Assembly (NCBI RefSeq): GCF_027571405.1
Contig: NZ_CP092968.1
Location: 682,001-746,000 of the forward strand
DNA length: 64,000 nt
Direction: 5' to 3'
DNA from: Methylocystis parvus OBBP
GTDB lineage: Bacteria; Pseudomonadota; Alphaproteobacteria; Rhizobiales; Beijerinckiaceae
Position 1 is the stretch's first letter. Every line of letters begins with the position of its first letter. Made by a program: the position numbers and the translations under genes. Below the pieces are notes generated by a model. It saw only the letters and a program-made list of their open reading frames with translations, was not told the DNA's origin and ran no database searches. Shown here piece after piece: positions 35,667-44,245 of the stretch.

Positions 35667-36791
35667 GTGCCGAAACCGTCGCCATATACGATCCAAAGCG
35701 TCGAGACGCTCGCGGGCGTCGACGCCCTCGCGGGGGAATGGGCCGCGCTGGAGAGCGCGACGCCGGAGGCGACCGGCTTCCAGAGCTTCCCCTGGTGCCG
35801 CACATGGCTCGCCGTCGCGGGCGACCGGGCGCGACCGCGCATTCTGTGCGTGCGGGAGCAGGGCAGGCTCGTCATGTTGCTGCCGTTCCAGATCGAGAAG
35901 CGCCTGGGAGTCGCCATCGCGCGCTGGATCGGCGAGCCGATGACGCAATATGGCGACGCGCTCGCGTTGCCCGGCGACGGCCGCCCGCATTGGCGCGGAG
36001 CCGCTATGGCCGAAATGGCGCGCTGGCGTGACGTCGATCTCTTCGCGCTCACGCGGCTGCGGGCGGGCGGCGTCATGTCGGACGGGACCGTCGCCGGCGA
36101 GCCGCTTTCGGCGCCCTATGTCGCGCTCGCCGCCTTCAAGCCGCGTCGTCAAAAAAGCGTGGAGCGCCGCCTCAGGAAGCTCGAAGCCTATGGCCCCATT
36201 CTGCTGGACGAGGCGGAATCCCCGGCGAAACGCGAAAGCCTCGCGCGCCATGCGCTCGAGCTGAAACGCTCATGGCTGGGCGGCAAGGGGATCTACAGCG
36301 CGGGACTCTCCAATTCGGTTTCCGACGATTTTCTGGCCGCGCTGGCGCGCGACGGCTTCCTGCGCGTTCATGCGCTTCGGGTTGGCGGCGAGATCGCGGC
36401 GATGGATCTAGGCTTCGTCGGCGGCGGCGCCTATCGCTCGCTGCTCGGCTGCTATGAAGGGCGTTTCGCCGAGGGTTCGCCCGGTCAGGCGCTGACCGGC
36501 CGCCTCATCGCCCGTTGCGCGGCGGAAGGTCTGTCGTCGTACGACATGCTGCTGCCGGCCGATAGTTACAAACTCTCATGGGCGACCGGCGAAACGCCGA
36601 TCGAGGCGCGCTTTATCGCCACCAGCGCGAAGGGCCACGCCGCCGCTTTCGCCATTGCGCGGCTGCGGCCGCTCGCCAAACGCGCTGTTCACGCAGCGGG
36701 ACCGGCGTGGACGCGATTGACGAGCGCGTTTTCTTTCTCGCGCGAACGGGCTAGCCTCTCCCCCACGCGACGGGAGGAAAGGGCGACATGA
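35667..36791 (+). CDS. GNAT-family acetyltransferase, CelD/BcsL type
   Basis: A 374-residue protein starting with GTG 35667. It has the CelD/BcsL arrangement: EWAALESATPEATGFQSFPW, RILCVREQGRLVMLLPFQ and the C-terminal acyl-CoA-binding half GFLRVHALRVGGEIAAMDLGFV, LLGCYEGRFAEGSPGQALTG, LSSYDMLLPADSYKLSWATGE. This family is linked to polysaccharide or lipid acylation, with substrates unknown. It is cotranscribed with the cupin-like gene and overlaps the DUF2165 gene by 4 bases (ATGA). Confidence 0.85.
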   Translation: MPKPSPYTIQSVETLAGVDALAGEWAALESATPEATGFQSFPWCRTWLAVAGDRARPRILCVREQGRLVMLLPFQIEKRLGVAIARWIGEPMTQYGDALALPGDGRPHWRGAAMAEMARWRDVDLFALTRLRAGGVMSDGTVAGEPLSAPYVALAAFKPRRQKSVERRLRKLEAYGPILLDEAESPAKRESLARHALELKRSWLGGKGIYSAGLSNSVSDDFLAALARDGFLRVHALRVGGEIAAMDLGFVGGGAYRSLLGCYEGRFAEGSPGQALTGRLIARCAAEGLSSYDMLLPADSYKLSWATGETPIEARFIATSAKGHAAAFAIARLRPLAKRAVHAAGPAWTRLTSAFSFSRERASLSPTRREERAT

Positions 36792-37273
36792 CGGTCAGGC
36801 TTGCCAAGATCGCCGTCGCCTTTTCGACCGGCCTTCTCATCCTGCTCGTCGCGCTCGGCAACGTCTTCGATTACGGAACGAATCTGGACGTCGTGACGCA
36901 TATTCTCTCGATGGACATGATCCCCGAGAGTCCGCTCAAATGGCGCGCGGTCACGAGTCCGGCGCTGCATGGCCTCTGCTACCTTTCCATCATCGCGACG
37001 GAGTTCGTCTCGGCCGCGCTGACGCTCTATGGGGCCTGGCTGCTCTGGCGGGCGCGGATGGCGAGCGCCTCGACGTTCAACGCCGCAAAGAGCATGGCCA
37101 TTGCGGGCCTGACCGTCGGCTTCCTGCTTTACCTCCTCGGCTTCATGGCCGTGGGCGGCGAATGGTTTCAGATGTGGCGCGCCGGCGTCTATAACATGCA
37201 GGAGCCGGCCTTCCGCTTCATCGGAAGCGTGGGAATAGCGATGCTGTTCATCACGCTCGCGGATGGAGCTTGA
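36788..37273 (+). CDS. DUF2165 small integral membrane protein
   Basis: A 161-residue protein with four hydrophobic helices (VAFSTGLLILLVALGNVFD; LSIIATEFVSAALTLYGAWL; AIAGLTVGFLLYLLGFMAVG; FIGSVGIAMLFITLADGA). The pattern NVFDYGTNLDVVTHILSMD and GGEWFQMW is the DUF2165 signature. No reaction is known for the family. The ATG overlaps the preceding stop codon, making it the last gene of the cupin-GNAT-DUF2165 operon. Confidence 0.88.
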   Translation: MTVRLAKIAVAFSTGLLILLVALGNVFDYGTNLDVVTHILSMDMIPESPLKWRAVTSPALHGLCYLSIIATEFVSAALTLYGAWLLWRARMASASTFNAAKSMAIAGLTVGFLLYLLGFMAVGGEWFQMWRAGVYNMQEPAFRFIGSVGIAMLFITLADGA

Positions 37274-37535
37274 TCGCCGAAATAATGTGTGCTTCGGCTC
37301 ACTCCTATCATATGCCTCTTTACCGTCTGCGTGCTGGCGCCGGGCCGGCTATGCTGAGCGGCTGAAGCTTTGACGACGCGGTCGGACAAGGTGGAGGCCT
37401 TGCGCAGATTCACGGAACCCCTCGTCGGAGAATGAAGTAGCCGCGGATTAGCGATCTTTCTCGATAATCGTTTTCAGCCGCTGGGCCGCCGGGAAAAGGA
37501 ATGCTTCAATAGCGCGGCGAGTCGGAGCGTTTTTC

Positions 37536-37907
37536 ATGTGCACCTCAACCTTTCGCCGCTTGCTCATCGTCATGGTCGGCGCCGGCGCCGCCTTGTCGGC
37601 TGTCTCCGCCGACGCGCAGAGCCGGAGGCATGTAACGCGCGCCTCCGGGCCGACCGAAGACGGTCCGTGGCTCCAGCAAGGCTGGGAATGGGAGGACTGG
37701 TCTCGCGCTCCCATACGCGGCTGGGGATATTCGGCGCCTTGGGACGCCGTCTACGGTTACCCCTCGACGACCGAACAATATCCCTGGGGTTACACGACGC
37801 CCTTCGTCAGTGTCGGACGACAGTGCGTTTCGAGCGAAATCAACGTGAGTCCGGGCGGCCAATTGATCCGCTATCAACGCGTCCGGCCATCTCATTATTG
37901 CCGATGA
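37536..37907 (+). CDS. hypothetical exported protein rich in Trp and Tyr
   Basis: A 123-residue protein with a signal peptide (RLLIVMVGAGAALSAVSADA, then QSRRH). The mature part contains WLQQGWEWEDWSR, GWGYSAPWDAVYGY and PWGYTTPF, with two Cys near the C-terminus (RQC and HYC). It is probably periplasmic or on the cell surface. The family is not recognised. The flanks (262 bases before and 325 after) hold no other gene. Confidence 0.65.
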   Translation: MCTSTFRRLLIVMVGAGAALSAVSADAQSRRHVTRASGPTEDGPWLQQGWEWEDWSRAPIRGWGYSAPWDAVYGYPSTTEQYPWGYTTPFVSVGRQCVSSEINVSPGGQLIRYQRVRPSHYCR

Positions 37908-38045
37908 CGCAGATGCGCGCCGCGCCTTGATCCGGGCGCCCCGCTAACGCAGAGGAGCAACGACTCGGCCATAAGGGGGACATGGCGCGACGTTAAAGCT
38001 CATGCGTCCCCGCCAAATTCCCCAGCCCCAAGCGGCGGCGGACGG

Positions 38046-38087
38046 GCGGCCTCCGTCGCGCCGCGCCAGGCTCGCGACGGAGGCCGC
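38046..38087. repeat. perfect 15-bp inverted repeat in a gene-free stretch
   Basis: GCGGCCTCCGTCGCG (38046-38060) and its exact reverse complement (38073-38087) flank a 12-base spacer. It lies in the 325-base gene-free interval 37908-38232, and would form a very stable hairpin. There is no T-tract. Nothing else is visible in this interval apart from the small palindrome at 38200. Confidence 0.75.
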
Positions 38088-38199
38088 AGCTTACCCTCCG
38101 ACCGAGGCGGCGGATCGCCGGCGCGCTGTGAAAAAGCGGGATAATCCCGCAAGTTCTGCGCGCCGATCCCAAAGGGCGGCTTTTTTCCAGCAGCGGGGT

Positions 38200-38220
38200 G
38201 CGTTAATGTTCCATTAACGC
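38200..38220 (+). promoter_or_regulatory. inverted repeat upstream of the pentapeptide gene
   Basis: GCGTTAAT (38200-38207) and ATTAACGC (38213-38220) are perfect inverted halves with a 5-base spacer, ending 12 bases before the ATG at 38233. It could be an operator or a small mRNA hairpin next to the GAGGGGCGGGG ribosome site. Confidence 0.4.
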
Positions 38221-38232
38221 GAGGGGCGGGGC

Positions 38233-39150
38233 ATGTCTTCACAGTTCCAGCAAGGCTGGAAGAGAGAATTACTGGCGGTCAATCAATGGCTTGCCGTCCA
38301 TATCGGCGAGCTGGAGCCGCTATTCGCCTCCTATATGCCCGCGCGGACGCGGACGGTCGCCAGGGCGCGGGCCGAGGCCGCGCGGCGTCGGCTTCGCCGC
38401 GGGCGCAGCGCGTGGAACGCGTGGGCGACGGGGATGTTGAACCTCCTCGATCTGCTGCCGGAGGATGCGCGCCTCGCCCGCCTTTGGGACTATGTCGCCG
38501 CGGTCGAGTTCGAACCCGAGGGCGAAGTGGATCTCGCCGGCCTCATTTTCCCGGGCGCCCTGCGCATCGCCGGGAGGACGGCGCCACGCGATTTTTCTGC
38601 GTCTCATGCGAAAATATACGGCGTCTTCGACGCGCGCGACGCGGTGTTCGCAAGGGAAGCGGCGTTCGAATGCGCGACCTTCCATCGGGAAGCCGCCTTC
38701 GGGAACGCTATTTTTCATGGCGCCGCGCAATTTCGCGAGGCGATGTTTCTCGGCGCAGTCTCTTTCCGAAAGGCTGAATTCTTCGACGACGCCTGGTTTC
38801 GCGGCGCGCTGTTCGAAGCGTCCTTCGACGCCGCAGGCGCGAGCTTCGCGGGGGAGGCGGGCTTCGGCAATTGCCGCTTCCTCGATACGGTCGACTTTTC
38901 GGGCGCCGTCTTCAAGGACAATGCCGGCTTCGACAGAGCCAAATTCGATCGGCCCGCGCGCTTCTGCGACGCTTATTTTGGCCGAGCCGCTTGGTTCAAC
39001 GAGGCGAGAATGGACCCCGCCACAAGCTTCGACCGCGCACGCTTCGCCGCCGGCATGGATTTCGGCGGCGCCGAGTCGCTGGAGCCGCAGCCTTCCCCCG
39101 TTGCGCGGATGATCTCGTCGATCGAGCGGAGATGGCGGGACGCGCGCTGA
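38233..39150 (+). CDS. pentapeptide-repeat protein
   Basis: A 305-residue protein. The N-terminal 115 residues are helical with a basic arm (RARAEAARRRLRRGRSAWNAW). From about residue 116 to 290 there are consecutive A(x)F-type pentapeptide repeats such as DAVFAREAAFECATFHREAA and FGNAIFHGAAQFREAMF, giving a right-handed quadrilateral beta-helix of about 30 coils' faces. Such helices can mimic DNA (Qnr, MfpA) or act as scaffolds; this one is not acidic enough to argue for gyrase protection. No signal peptide. Ribosome site GAGGGGCGGGG. Confidence 0.85.
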   Translation: MSSQFQQGWKRELLAVNQWLAVHIGELEPLFASYMPARTRTVARARAEAARRRLRRGRSAWNAWATGMLNLLDLLPEDARLARLWDYVAAVEFEPEGEVDLAGLIFPGALRIAGRTAPRDFSASHAKIYGVFDARDAVFAREAAFECATFHREAAFGNAIFHGAAQFREAMFLGAVSFRKAEFFDDAWFRGALFEASFDAAGASFAGEAGFGNCRFLDTVDFSGAVFKDNAGFDRAKFDRPARFCDAYFGRAAWFNEARMDPATSFDRARFAAGMDFGGAESLEPQPSPVARMISSIERRWRDAR

Positions 39151-39194
39151 TCGGGTTCGGGGGAAGCTTGGGTGAGCGTCAAGCCACGCGGATG

Positions 39195-39536
39195 TCAGTG
39201 GTCTTTCGCCGCCGCCGCGATCGTCGCGCGGTAGCCAGCCGGGCTCGCAAGAGGATCGACCGCGCCGACCTCGTCGGCCGCTCTCTCATAATGCGAGACG
39301 AAATAATCGCCCGTCATCACGAAAAGCGCATTATTGTCGTGAACCAGCCAGTCGCCCGGTTTAGCCTTCATTTCTCCGTCGGGCGTCGATACAAAAACCG
39401 TCTCCGACCCGGCCGGCGTGCGGAGGAGGCTCGAATCGATCCAAGATGGAAGGTTGCTCAGATGGCCCCCGAACGGCCAGGCTAGGATGTCCGGCTGCTT
39501 TCTGCGGTACCTCGTCAAGACGCCACTCCAAACCAA
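39195..39536 (-). CDS. hypothetical protein
   Basis: A 113-residue soluble protein without a recognised family. The central part, FVSTPDGEMKAKPGDWLVHD followed by ALFVMTGDYFVSHYERA, resembles a small beta-barrel of the kind found in phage and accessory proteins, where PGDWLV is a turn. The start codon is uncertain. It is convergent with the pentapeptide gene. Confidence 0.5.
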   Translation of the reverse strand: MVWSGVLTRYRRKQPDILAWPFGGHLSNLPSWIDSSLLRTPAGSETVFVSTPDGEMKAKPGDWLVHDNNALFVMTGDYFVSHYERAADEVGAVDPLASPAGYRATIAAAAKDH

Positions 39537-39900
39537 CTGCCTAGTTTTGCCTGAAATGATTTTCCTTTATCTAAACATTTGTCACTAAGCAAAAATAAAT
39601 GCAAGAAAAAACTCGCGCTCACGAGCGGATCTTGCGCCCTGGACGGAGTCCAACTTGGCGGCGCCCAACAAGCGCAAGCAATGCGTCATCGTATTAATAG
39701 GATTGAATACGTTCATATTTTTCTCGCTCTGCTCCAATTCCTGAATTTGTCGCTCCCGCGTTTGACGAAAGCTGTGCGTGGGCATCCGACGGCGTCGCCT
39801 CGGTCCGCTCGTCGTAACATCAGCGCATTCTCATATCTGAATTGACCTATTACCAGATTCTGTTTCATAACCTTGGGATAAGCTTCAGCGTGGAGACGAG
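39537..39900. other. gene-free 364-base interval
   Basis: More AT-rich than its neighbours, with several A/T runs around 39,550-39,600. No coding frame with family resemblance or ribosome site was found; it probably holds promoters for the flanking divergent genes. Confidence 0.5.
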
Positions 39901-40344
39901 ATGATTTCGAGAAAAATTCTCATAATGGGTCTCCCCGGGGCTGGAAAAACCACCACAGCCCGAATTCTAGCGGCGAAGCTCCCGGCTGTCTGGTTCAACG
40001 CGGACGAAGTTCGACTTCATATCAACAAGGATCTGGGCTTTTCGCCGATCGACCGGGTCGAGCACGCCCGTCGCATGGGCTGGCTTTGCGATAGGGTCGT
40101 CGAGGCTGGATTTGTCGCGGTCGCCGATTTCGTGTGTCCGACTCCCGATGCGCGCCGCGCATTTGGCGACGCCTTTATCGTCTGGATCGATCGGATAGAG
40201 GAGGGCCGCTTCGAGGACACGAACCGTCTCTTCGTTCCGCCCGAGAGTTACGATGTCCGGATACGCCACGGAGAAACGCCGGACAGTTCCGCGCAGAAGA
40301 TTTGCGAAGCTCTTCAGCAAATGGACGGAACGAAGAAGCCCTGA
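39901..40344 (+). CDS. adenylylsulfate kinase-like P-loop protein
   Basis: A 147-residue CysC-like protein. It has Walker A GLPGAGKTT (residues 10-18), FNADEVRLHINKDLGFSPIDRVEHARRMG (the APS-kinase DGDxxR...NKDLGFSxxDRxENIRR motif with Asn-Ala for Asp-Gly), and VADFVCPTPDARRAFG. APS kinase makes PAPS, the sulfate donor of sulfotransferases, and three kilobases further on begins a cluster with a sulfotransferase. It is shorter than normal CysC (about 200 residues). A different small-molecule kinase activity remains possible. GGAGA stands upstream of the ATG. Confidence 0.75.
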   Translation: MISRKILIMGLPGAGKTTTARILAAKLPAVWFNADEVRLHINKDLGFSPIDRVEHARRMGWLCDRVVEAGFVAVADFVCPTPDARRAFGDAFIVWIDRIEEGRFEDTNRLFVPPESYDVRIRHGETPDSSAQKICEALQQMDGTKKP

Positions 40345-40395
40345 GCCAAATCTACGCCGCTGGCGTCAGCGTCACATTTGTCGCACGATCAAAGA

Positions 40396-40480
40396 TGGTG
40401 CCCCTGGCCGGAGTCGAACCAGCACTCCTTGCGGAACTCGATTTTGAGTCGAGCGCGTCTACCAATTCCGCCACAGGGGC
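40396..40480 (-). tRNA. tRNA-Leu (anticodon CAA)
   Basis: An 85-nt cloverleaf on the minus strand. The 5' acceptor strand GCCCCTG (40480-40474) pairs with the 3' strand, followed by discriminator A and an encoded CCA (40398-40396). The anticodon stem CTCGA/TCGAG encloses loop CTCAAAA, giving anticodon CAA, which reads UUG. It has the long variable arm typical of leucine tRNAs and the T-loop GGTTCGACTCC. Confidence 0.95.
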
Positions 40481-40631
40481 AAGCGCAGCCGAGTCGGCGA
40501 AACGGCCAGCGAGCGCCGCGGATATTAGCCGGGCAGGGCCCACCGTCAACCCGGTGTTTGCCTTCTTTACGCTAATCTTTTCGTGTTATCGGCTGTGGCC
40601 TGCGCTGCTGCGCGACCTTCGACGAGGCGAA

Positions 40632-41210
40632 ATGAAAAAGCTTTACGACTGGACCATGTCTCTTGCCTCGAGCAAGCACGCGCCCTTCGCATTAGGGGCC
40701 ATCGCCTTCGCCGAGAGCTCGTTCTTCCCCGTGCCGCCGGACGTCATTCTGGTGCCGATGACGCTCGCCGAGCCGAAAAAGGCATGGTATTTCGCGGCCT
40801 TGTGCACCATCGCCTCCGTCACGGGCGGCGCGCTCGGCTACGCCTTTGGCGCGCTGTTCTACGATACGATCGGCCTCTGGCTCATCAATCTCTATGGCTA
40901 CGCTGAAAAGATGGAGGCGCTGCGCGCCTTCTATGCGCAGTGGGGCGCGATCTTCATTCTGGTGAAGGGCTTCACGCCGATTCCCTACAAGCTCGTCACG
41001 ATCGTCTCGGGGCTGCTCGCCTATAATTTCCCGCTTTTCATCGCTCTCTCGATCATCACGCGCGGCGCGCGCTTCTTCGTGCTGGCGGCGGCGATCAATC
41101 ATTTCGGCGACCACATCCGCGAGAAGCTCGAGAGCCATTTCGGCCTTTTCATGGGCGCGATGGCGCTGATCGTGGTGGGCGGCTTCGCGCTCGCCGCGAA
41201 GATGTTCTGA
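40632..41210 (+). CDS. YqaA/DedA-like (SNARE-associated, VTT) membrane protein
   Basis: A 192-residue inner-membrane protein of the YqaA branch of the DedA/VTT superfamily: AFAESSFFPVPPDVILVPM near the N-terminus, ALGYAFGALFYDTIG, FILVKGFTPIPYKLVTIVSG (the conserved amphipathic re-entrant segment) and a C-terminal helix. Members are tied to lipid flipping and membrane homeostasis. ATG 40632 has GAGGCGAA just upstream; the longer open frame through the tRNA region is spurious. Confidence 0.9.
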   Translation: MKKLYDWTMSLASSKHAPFALGAIAFAESSFFPVPPDVILVPMTLAEPKKAWYFAALCTIASVTGGALGYAFGALFYDTIGLWLINLYGYAEKMEALRAFYAQWGAIFILVKGFTPIPYKLVTIVSGLLAYNFPLFIALSIITRGARFFVLAAAINHFGDHIREKLESHFGLFMGAMALIVVGGFALAAKMF

Positions 41211-41403
41211 GGGAGCTCAGTTGATAACGCGCCCGCCTCTCGCCTGAGTTTTCCCCGCAAGCGGGGAGAGAAGCGAATCTGCGGACGCGGCGCTTCTACG
41301 CCCTCACCTTTGGCAAGGCATGAGAGACGAACCGGATCGCGCGCCACATCGCTCATCGCCACGCTTACGGGGTGAAAGGGGGGAGTGCGGGGGATGAGCA
41401 CGA

Positions 41404-41931
41404 ATGCCGAAACTTGACCAAATCAGTCCAGTCGCAACCGCGACTCTCATTTTCACGGTATCGCTCGCCGCGATCGGGGGCGCATGGATCTACGAGTCTC
41501 TCGGCTATTTGCCCTGCGAACTCTGCTACAAGGAGCGAATTCCCTATTACGCGGCCTTCGTCCTGGCGCCGCTCGCGGGTTTCGGGGCGCAGACGGGCAG
41601 GGCAGGCCTCGCCCGCGCCGCCTTCGCGCTCATGGCGCTGCTCTTCGCCGGCGACGCCGCGCTCTCCGTCTATCACTCACTGGTGGAGCGGAAACTCGTC
41701 GCCGGCCCCTCCGACTGCTCCGGCGCGCTCTCTACGGCGGGCTCGATGGACGATTTTATGAAGCAGCTCAAGACCGTGAAGGTCGTGCGCTGCGATGAGC
41801 CGACGCTTTGGGTGCTGGGCCTGACGCTGGCGAATTGGAATGTGGGGATTACGGCGGGGTTGGCTTGGGCGGCGGGGAGGCAGATATCATCAGCCGGATT
41901 GCTCTCTCGTCGTCCGCGCATAAGAGGGTGA
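41404..41931 (+). CDS. dsbB: disulfide bond formation protein DsbB
   Basis: A 175-residue four-helix inner-membrane protein that reoxidises DsbA and passes electrons to quinone. The first Cys pair is in GYLPCELCYKERIPYYAAF (residues 37-40, CxxC plus the quinone-site Arg), the second pair is SDCSGAL ... VVRCDEP in the second periplasmic loop. Helices cover about 10-30, 48-62, 70-90 and 140-160. It is the last conserved gene before the glycan island. Confidence 0.9.
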   Translation: MPKLDQISPVATATLIFTVSLAAIGGAWIYESLGYLPCELCYKERIPYYAAFVLAPLAGFGAQTGRAGLARAAFALMALLFAGDAALSVYHSLVERKLVAGPSDCSGALSTAGSMDDFMKQLKTVKVVRCDEPTLWVLGLTLANWNVGITAGLAWAAGRQISSAGLLSRRPRIRG

Positions 41932-41990
41932 CATAATATGGCCGCTTCAGGCGTGGAGAATAGGTTCTCTGAAACTTAGAATCCGCGAAC

Positions 41991-42803
41991 ATGACCGATC
42001 ACAGTCTCTCCCATAGTTTCGACGCATTTAGCAAAGTTATCGCAACCAATCAGCGGATAATTGCCGCACTGATTTTGCAAGATATGCGCACTCGGTTTGG
42101 CAGCTCTTATCTTAGCTATATCATAGCGATACTGTGGCCTCTGACGCACTTTGCCGTAATTGTTTTAGGGTATGCAATGTTACATTTTGTAGCGCCGGTC
42201 GCAGATGATCCTATTATATTTGCTGCCACGGGCGCTTTACCGTACATGTTATGCCTATACCCAGCGAGGTTAATGTCTATTGCGATATTACAGAATAGAC
42301 AGGTGTTAGCTATTCCATGCGTGCGCCCATTACATCTTTTAACTGCAAGAGCTGTAATCGAGATACTTTCAGCATTATTAGTCAGTTTTTTGGTTTTTTT
42401 TGTTTTTTATCTGCTGGACTACGAAATTATTCCTTCAAATATCGTTGATGCAATTTCAGCTTTATTTGCAACAATGTATTTTGGAATAGGGTATGGGGTG
42501 TTTGGTATTATTATAATTGCTATATTTGGCTATTTCGCAAATATTGTGATTATTTTTAGTGTTATCATACTATACTTTGCGTCTGGAATTTATATCCATC
42601 CGGGGACAATGACTGAAAGAGCTCTTGAACTAGAGTATTATAATCCCCTATTTAATTGCGCTGTTTGGATGCGTTCGTCGTATTACGTGGGATTTGAGGA
42701 CATTGCAATTAACAAAGGCATCATATTTTGGGCTGGCACCTCTTTTCTTTGCCTTGGTCTCATTGGAGAGCGATATCTGCGGGGAAAGTTTTTCACGGCA
42801 TGA
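41991..42803 (+). CDS. capsule/O-antigen-type ABC transporter permease (KpsM-like)
   Basis: A 270-residue ABC-2 type permease with six helices. The N-terminus IIAALILQDMRTRFGSSYLSYIIAILWPLTHFAV is typical of polysaccharide exporters (KpsM, BexB, RkpT). Later motifs include LYPARLMSIAILQNRQVLAIP and the C-terminal ELEYYNPLFNCAVWMRSSYY, the conserved YNPL(F/V)xxxE-like element. The gene is strikingly AT-rich compared with everything to its left. No matching ATPase (KpsT) is in the window; the gene is followed by insertion-sequence debris, suggesting that its operon was disrupted. Confidence 0.87.
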   Translation: MTDHSLSHSFDAFSKVIATNQRIIAALILQDMRTRFGSSYLSYIIAILWPLTHFAVIVLGYAMLHFVAPVADDPIIFAATGALPYMLCLYPARLMSIAILQNRQVLAIPCVRPLHLLTARAVIEILSALLVSFLVFFVFYLLDYEIIPSNIVDAISALFATMYFGIGYGVFGIIIIAIFGYFANIVIIFSVIILYFASGIYIHPGTMTERALELEYYNPLFNCAVWMRSSYYVGFEDIAINKGIIFWAGTSFLCLGLIGERYLRGKFFTA

Positions 42804-42945
42804 TGTCTGAGGCAGGTCAGATAAATGCTCGCGAAAAAAGGGGGATGGCGTTTTGCGTTGAGTGCACGGCGGGCGAAAAACCAAGGTCGACTGTGCACAC
42901 GGGCGGAGAGGCAGCCATTGTTTCCCAGGGGAATCGGGTAAAGGA

Positions 42946-43583
42946 TTAAGGGGCGACGACGAGGCTTGCGAGAAAGTCGTCGTCCCATGCGGCGGTCATG
43001 CGCTTGAGGCGCTGAGAATCCTCGCCGGGCGCTCTCCGGATCAGATTGTTGGCCATCTGCTTCAGCGTGACGAAGTTGGCAGGGGCGTTTTCAGTCCTGA
43101 CGCGGCATTCATCGTCGCGAAAGACCATGTCCATGACCCAGTGCAGGCTGTTCTCGATGACCCAGTGGTCACGGATCATCGCCCCGATCGTCACGGCGGG
43201 CGCCGTCAGCGAGGTTATGTAGAAGCGCGTTTCTCGCTCGTTCTTACCGTCGAGCTCGCGGGCGCTTTCGACCACGACGACCCCTGCGAGGCCCGACCAA
43301 TCATGGCGCTCCTGCAGCCATCCGACATCGTGGATCGCCGCGTATCTGCGCGTCTTGATGCGGCCGTGATCGCCGTCGAGCGTCTCGTGCCGGCTCACGA
43401 CCGCGTCTTTGAAGCCATTGACTTTCTGCTCGGCGACGAACAAAATTCGACGTCGGCGCGCAGCGTTCCTTGATTGCCTTTGAGCGCGAGGACGTAGTCG
43501 TCGAACAGTGCTGGAATGGCGACAATCTCGTTCGACTTTTCCGCCACCGCGACCTGTCCCATGACCAGCCGCTGGCGGGCGGC
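42946..43583 (-). pseudogene. ISAs1-type (H-repeat) transposase remnant
   Basis: The minus strand encodes fragments of an ISAs1-family transposase: RLVMGQVAVAEKSNEIVAIP, then DYVLALKGNQGTLRADVEF in one frame, and GHGRIKTRRYAAIHDVGW, HWVIENSLHWVMDMVFRDDE and AWDDDFLASLVVAP in another. About 35 residues are deleted between the IPALF and DYVLAL blocks, there is a frameshift near 43,440, and the N-terminal third is cut off at 43,583 where an IS3-family copy begins. Confidence 0.88.
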
Positions 43584-44031
43584 TGGAGTGCACCCTGTTT
43601 TGACCGGACGGCGGGCATAGCCGATAAGGCATAGGCGTAAGCCTATGAATACGACTATGACCAATGCTGCGGAGACGCCGGTTTCGCGCGTCGAAGTCAT
43701 CGCCACGGTTCAGCGCCGCCACCGTTGGACGACCGCCGAGAAAGTGCGGCTTGTCGAGGAGGCCTCTCAGCCAGGGATGAGCGTCTCCTTTGTCGCCCGC
43801 CGAGCCGGCGCCGTCTCAACTTTTCGCCTGGAAGCGCCGCATGGCCGAGCGCGGTCAGGCCGCCGTGGCGGCGGACGAGGACGTCGTCCGCGCCTCCAAG
43901 GTTCGCGACCTCGAGAGAAAGGTCCGCAAACTGGAGCGCCTGCTCGGCAAAAAGACCATGGAGGCCGAAATCCTCTGGGAGGCTCTCGACGCGGAACTGG
44001 CGCCCCTCATCCGCGCCATTGTCGACGAGCG
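43584..44031 (+). mobile_element. truncated copy of the IS3-family element
   Basis: The left end TGGAGTGCACCCTGTTTTGA and the following 70 bases are nearly identical to those at 45681. It includes orfA sequence (SRVEVIATVQRRHRWTTAEK, SQLFAWKRRMAERGQ, LERLLGKKTMEAEILWEAL) with a 5-base deletion causing a frameshift, then jumps from the end of orfA to an internal part of orfB (ELAPLIRAIVDER) and is truncated. It was inserted into the ISAs1 remnant. The next 214 bases (44032-44245) show nothing further. Confidence 0.88.
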
Positions 44032-44245
44032 CCGTCACCGCTTCAGCACTTCAGCCGCTTGTCACCTACTTCGTCACCCGATCGCCCTGCATTGTTTCCT
44101 CTTGCCGCTACACTTTAGACGCGCGAGGTGGGCGCGGCGGCCTATCCGAGATTTCGATGGCGCCTCAAGCCTGACAGCTCACGAAAAGTCTTGCGAAGCG
44201 CAAACGCAGCGATAGACCGCGAAAAAAGCAAAAGCCGCCAACGTC

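Noticed and set aside
42862..43473. 203-codon plus-strand frame across the ISAs1 remnant
   Set aside because: The minus strand gives clear transposase segments; the plus-strand frame is a shadow.
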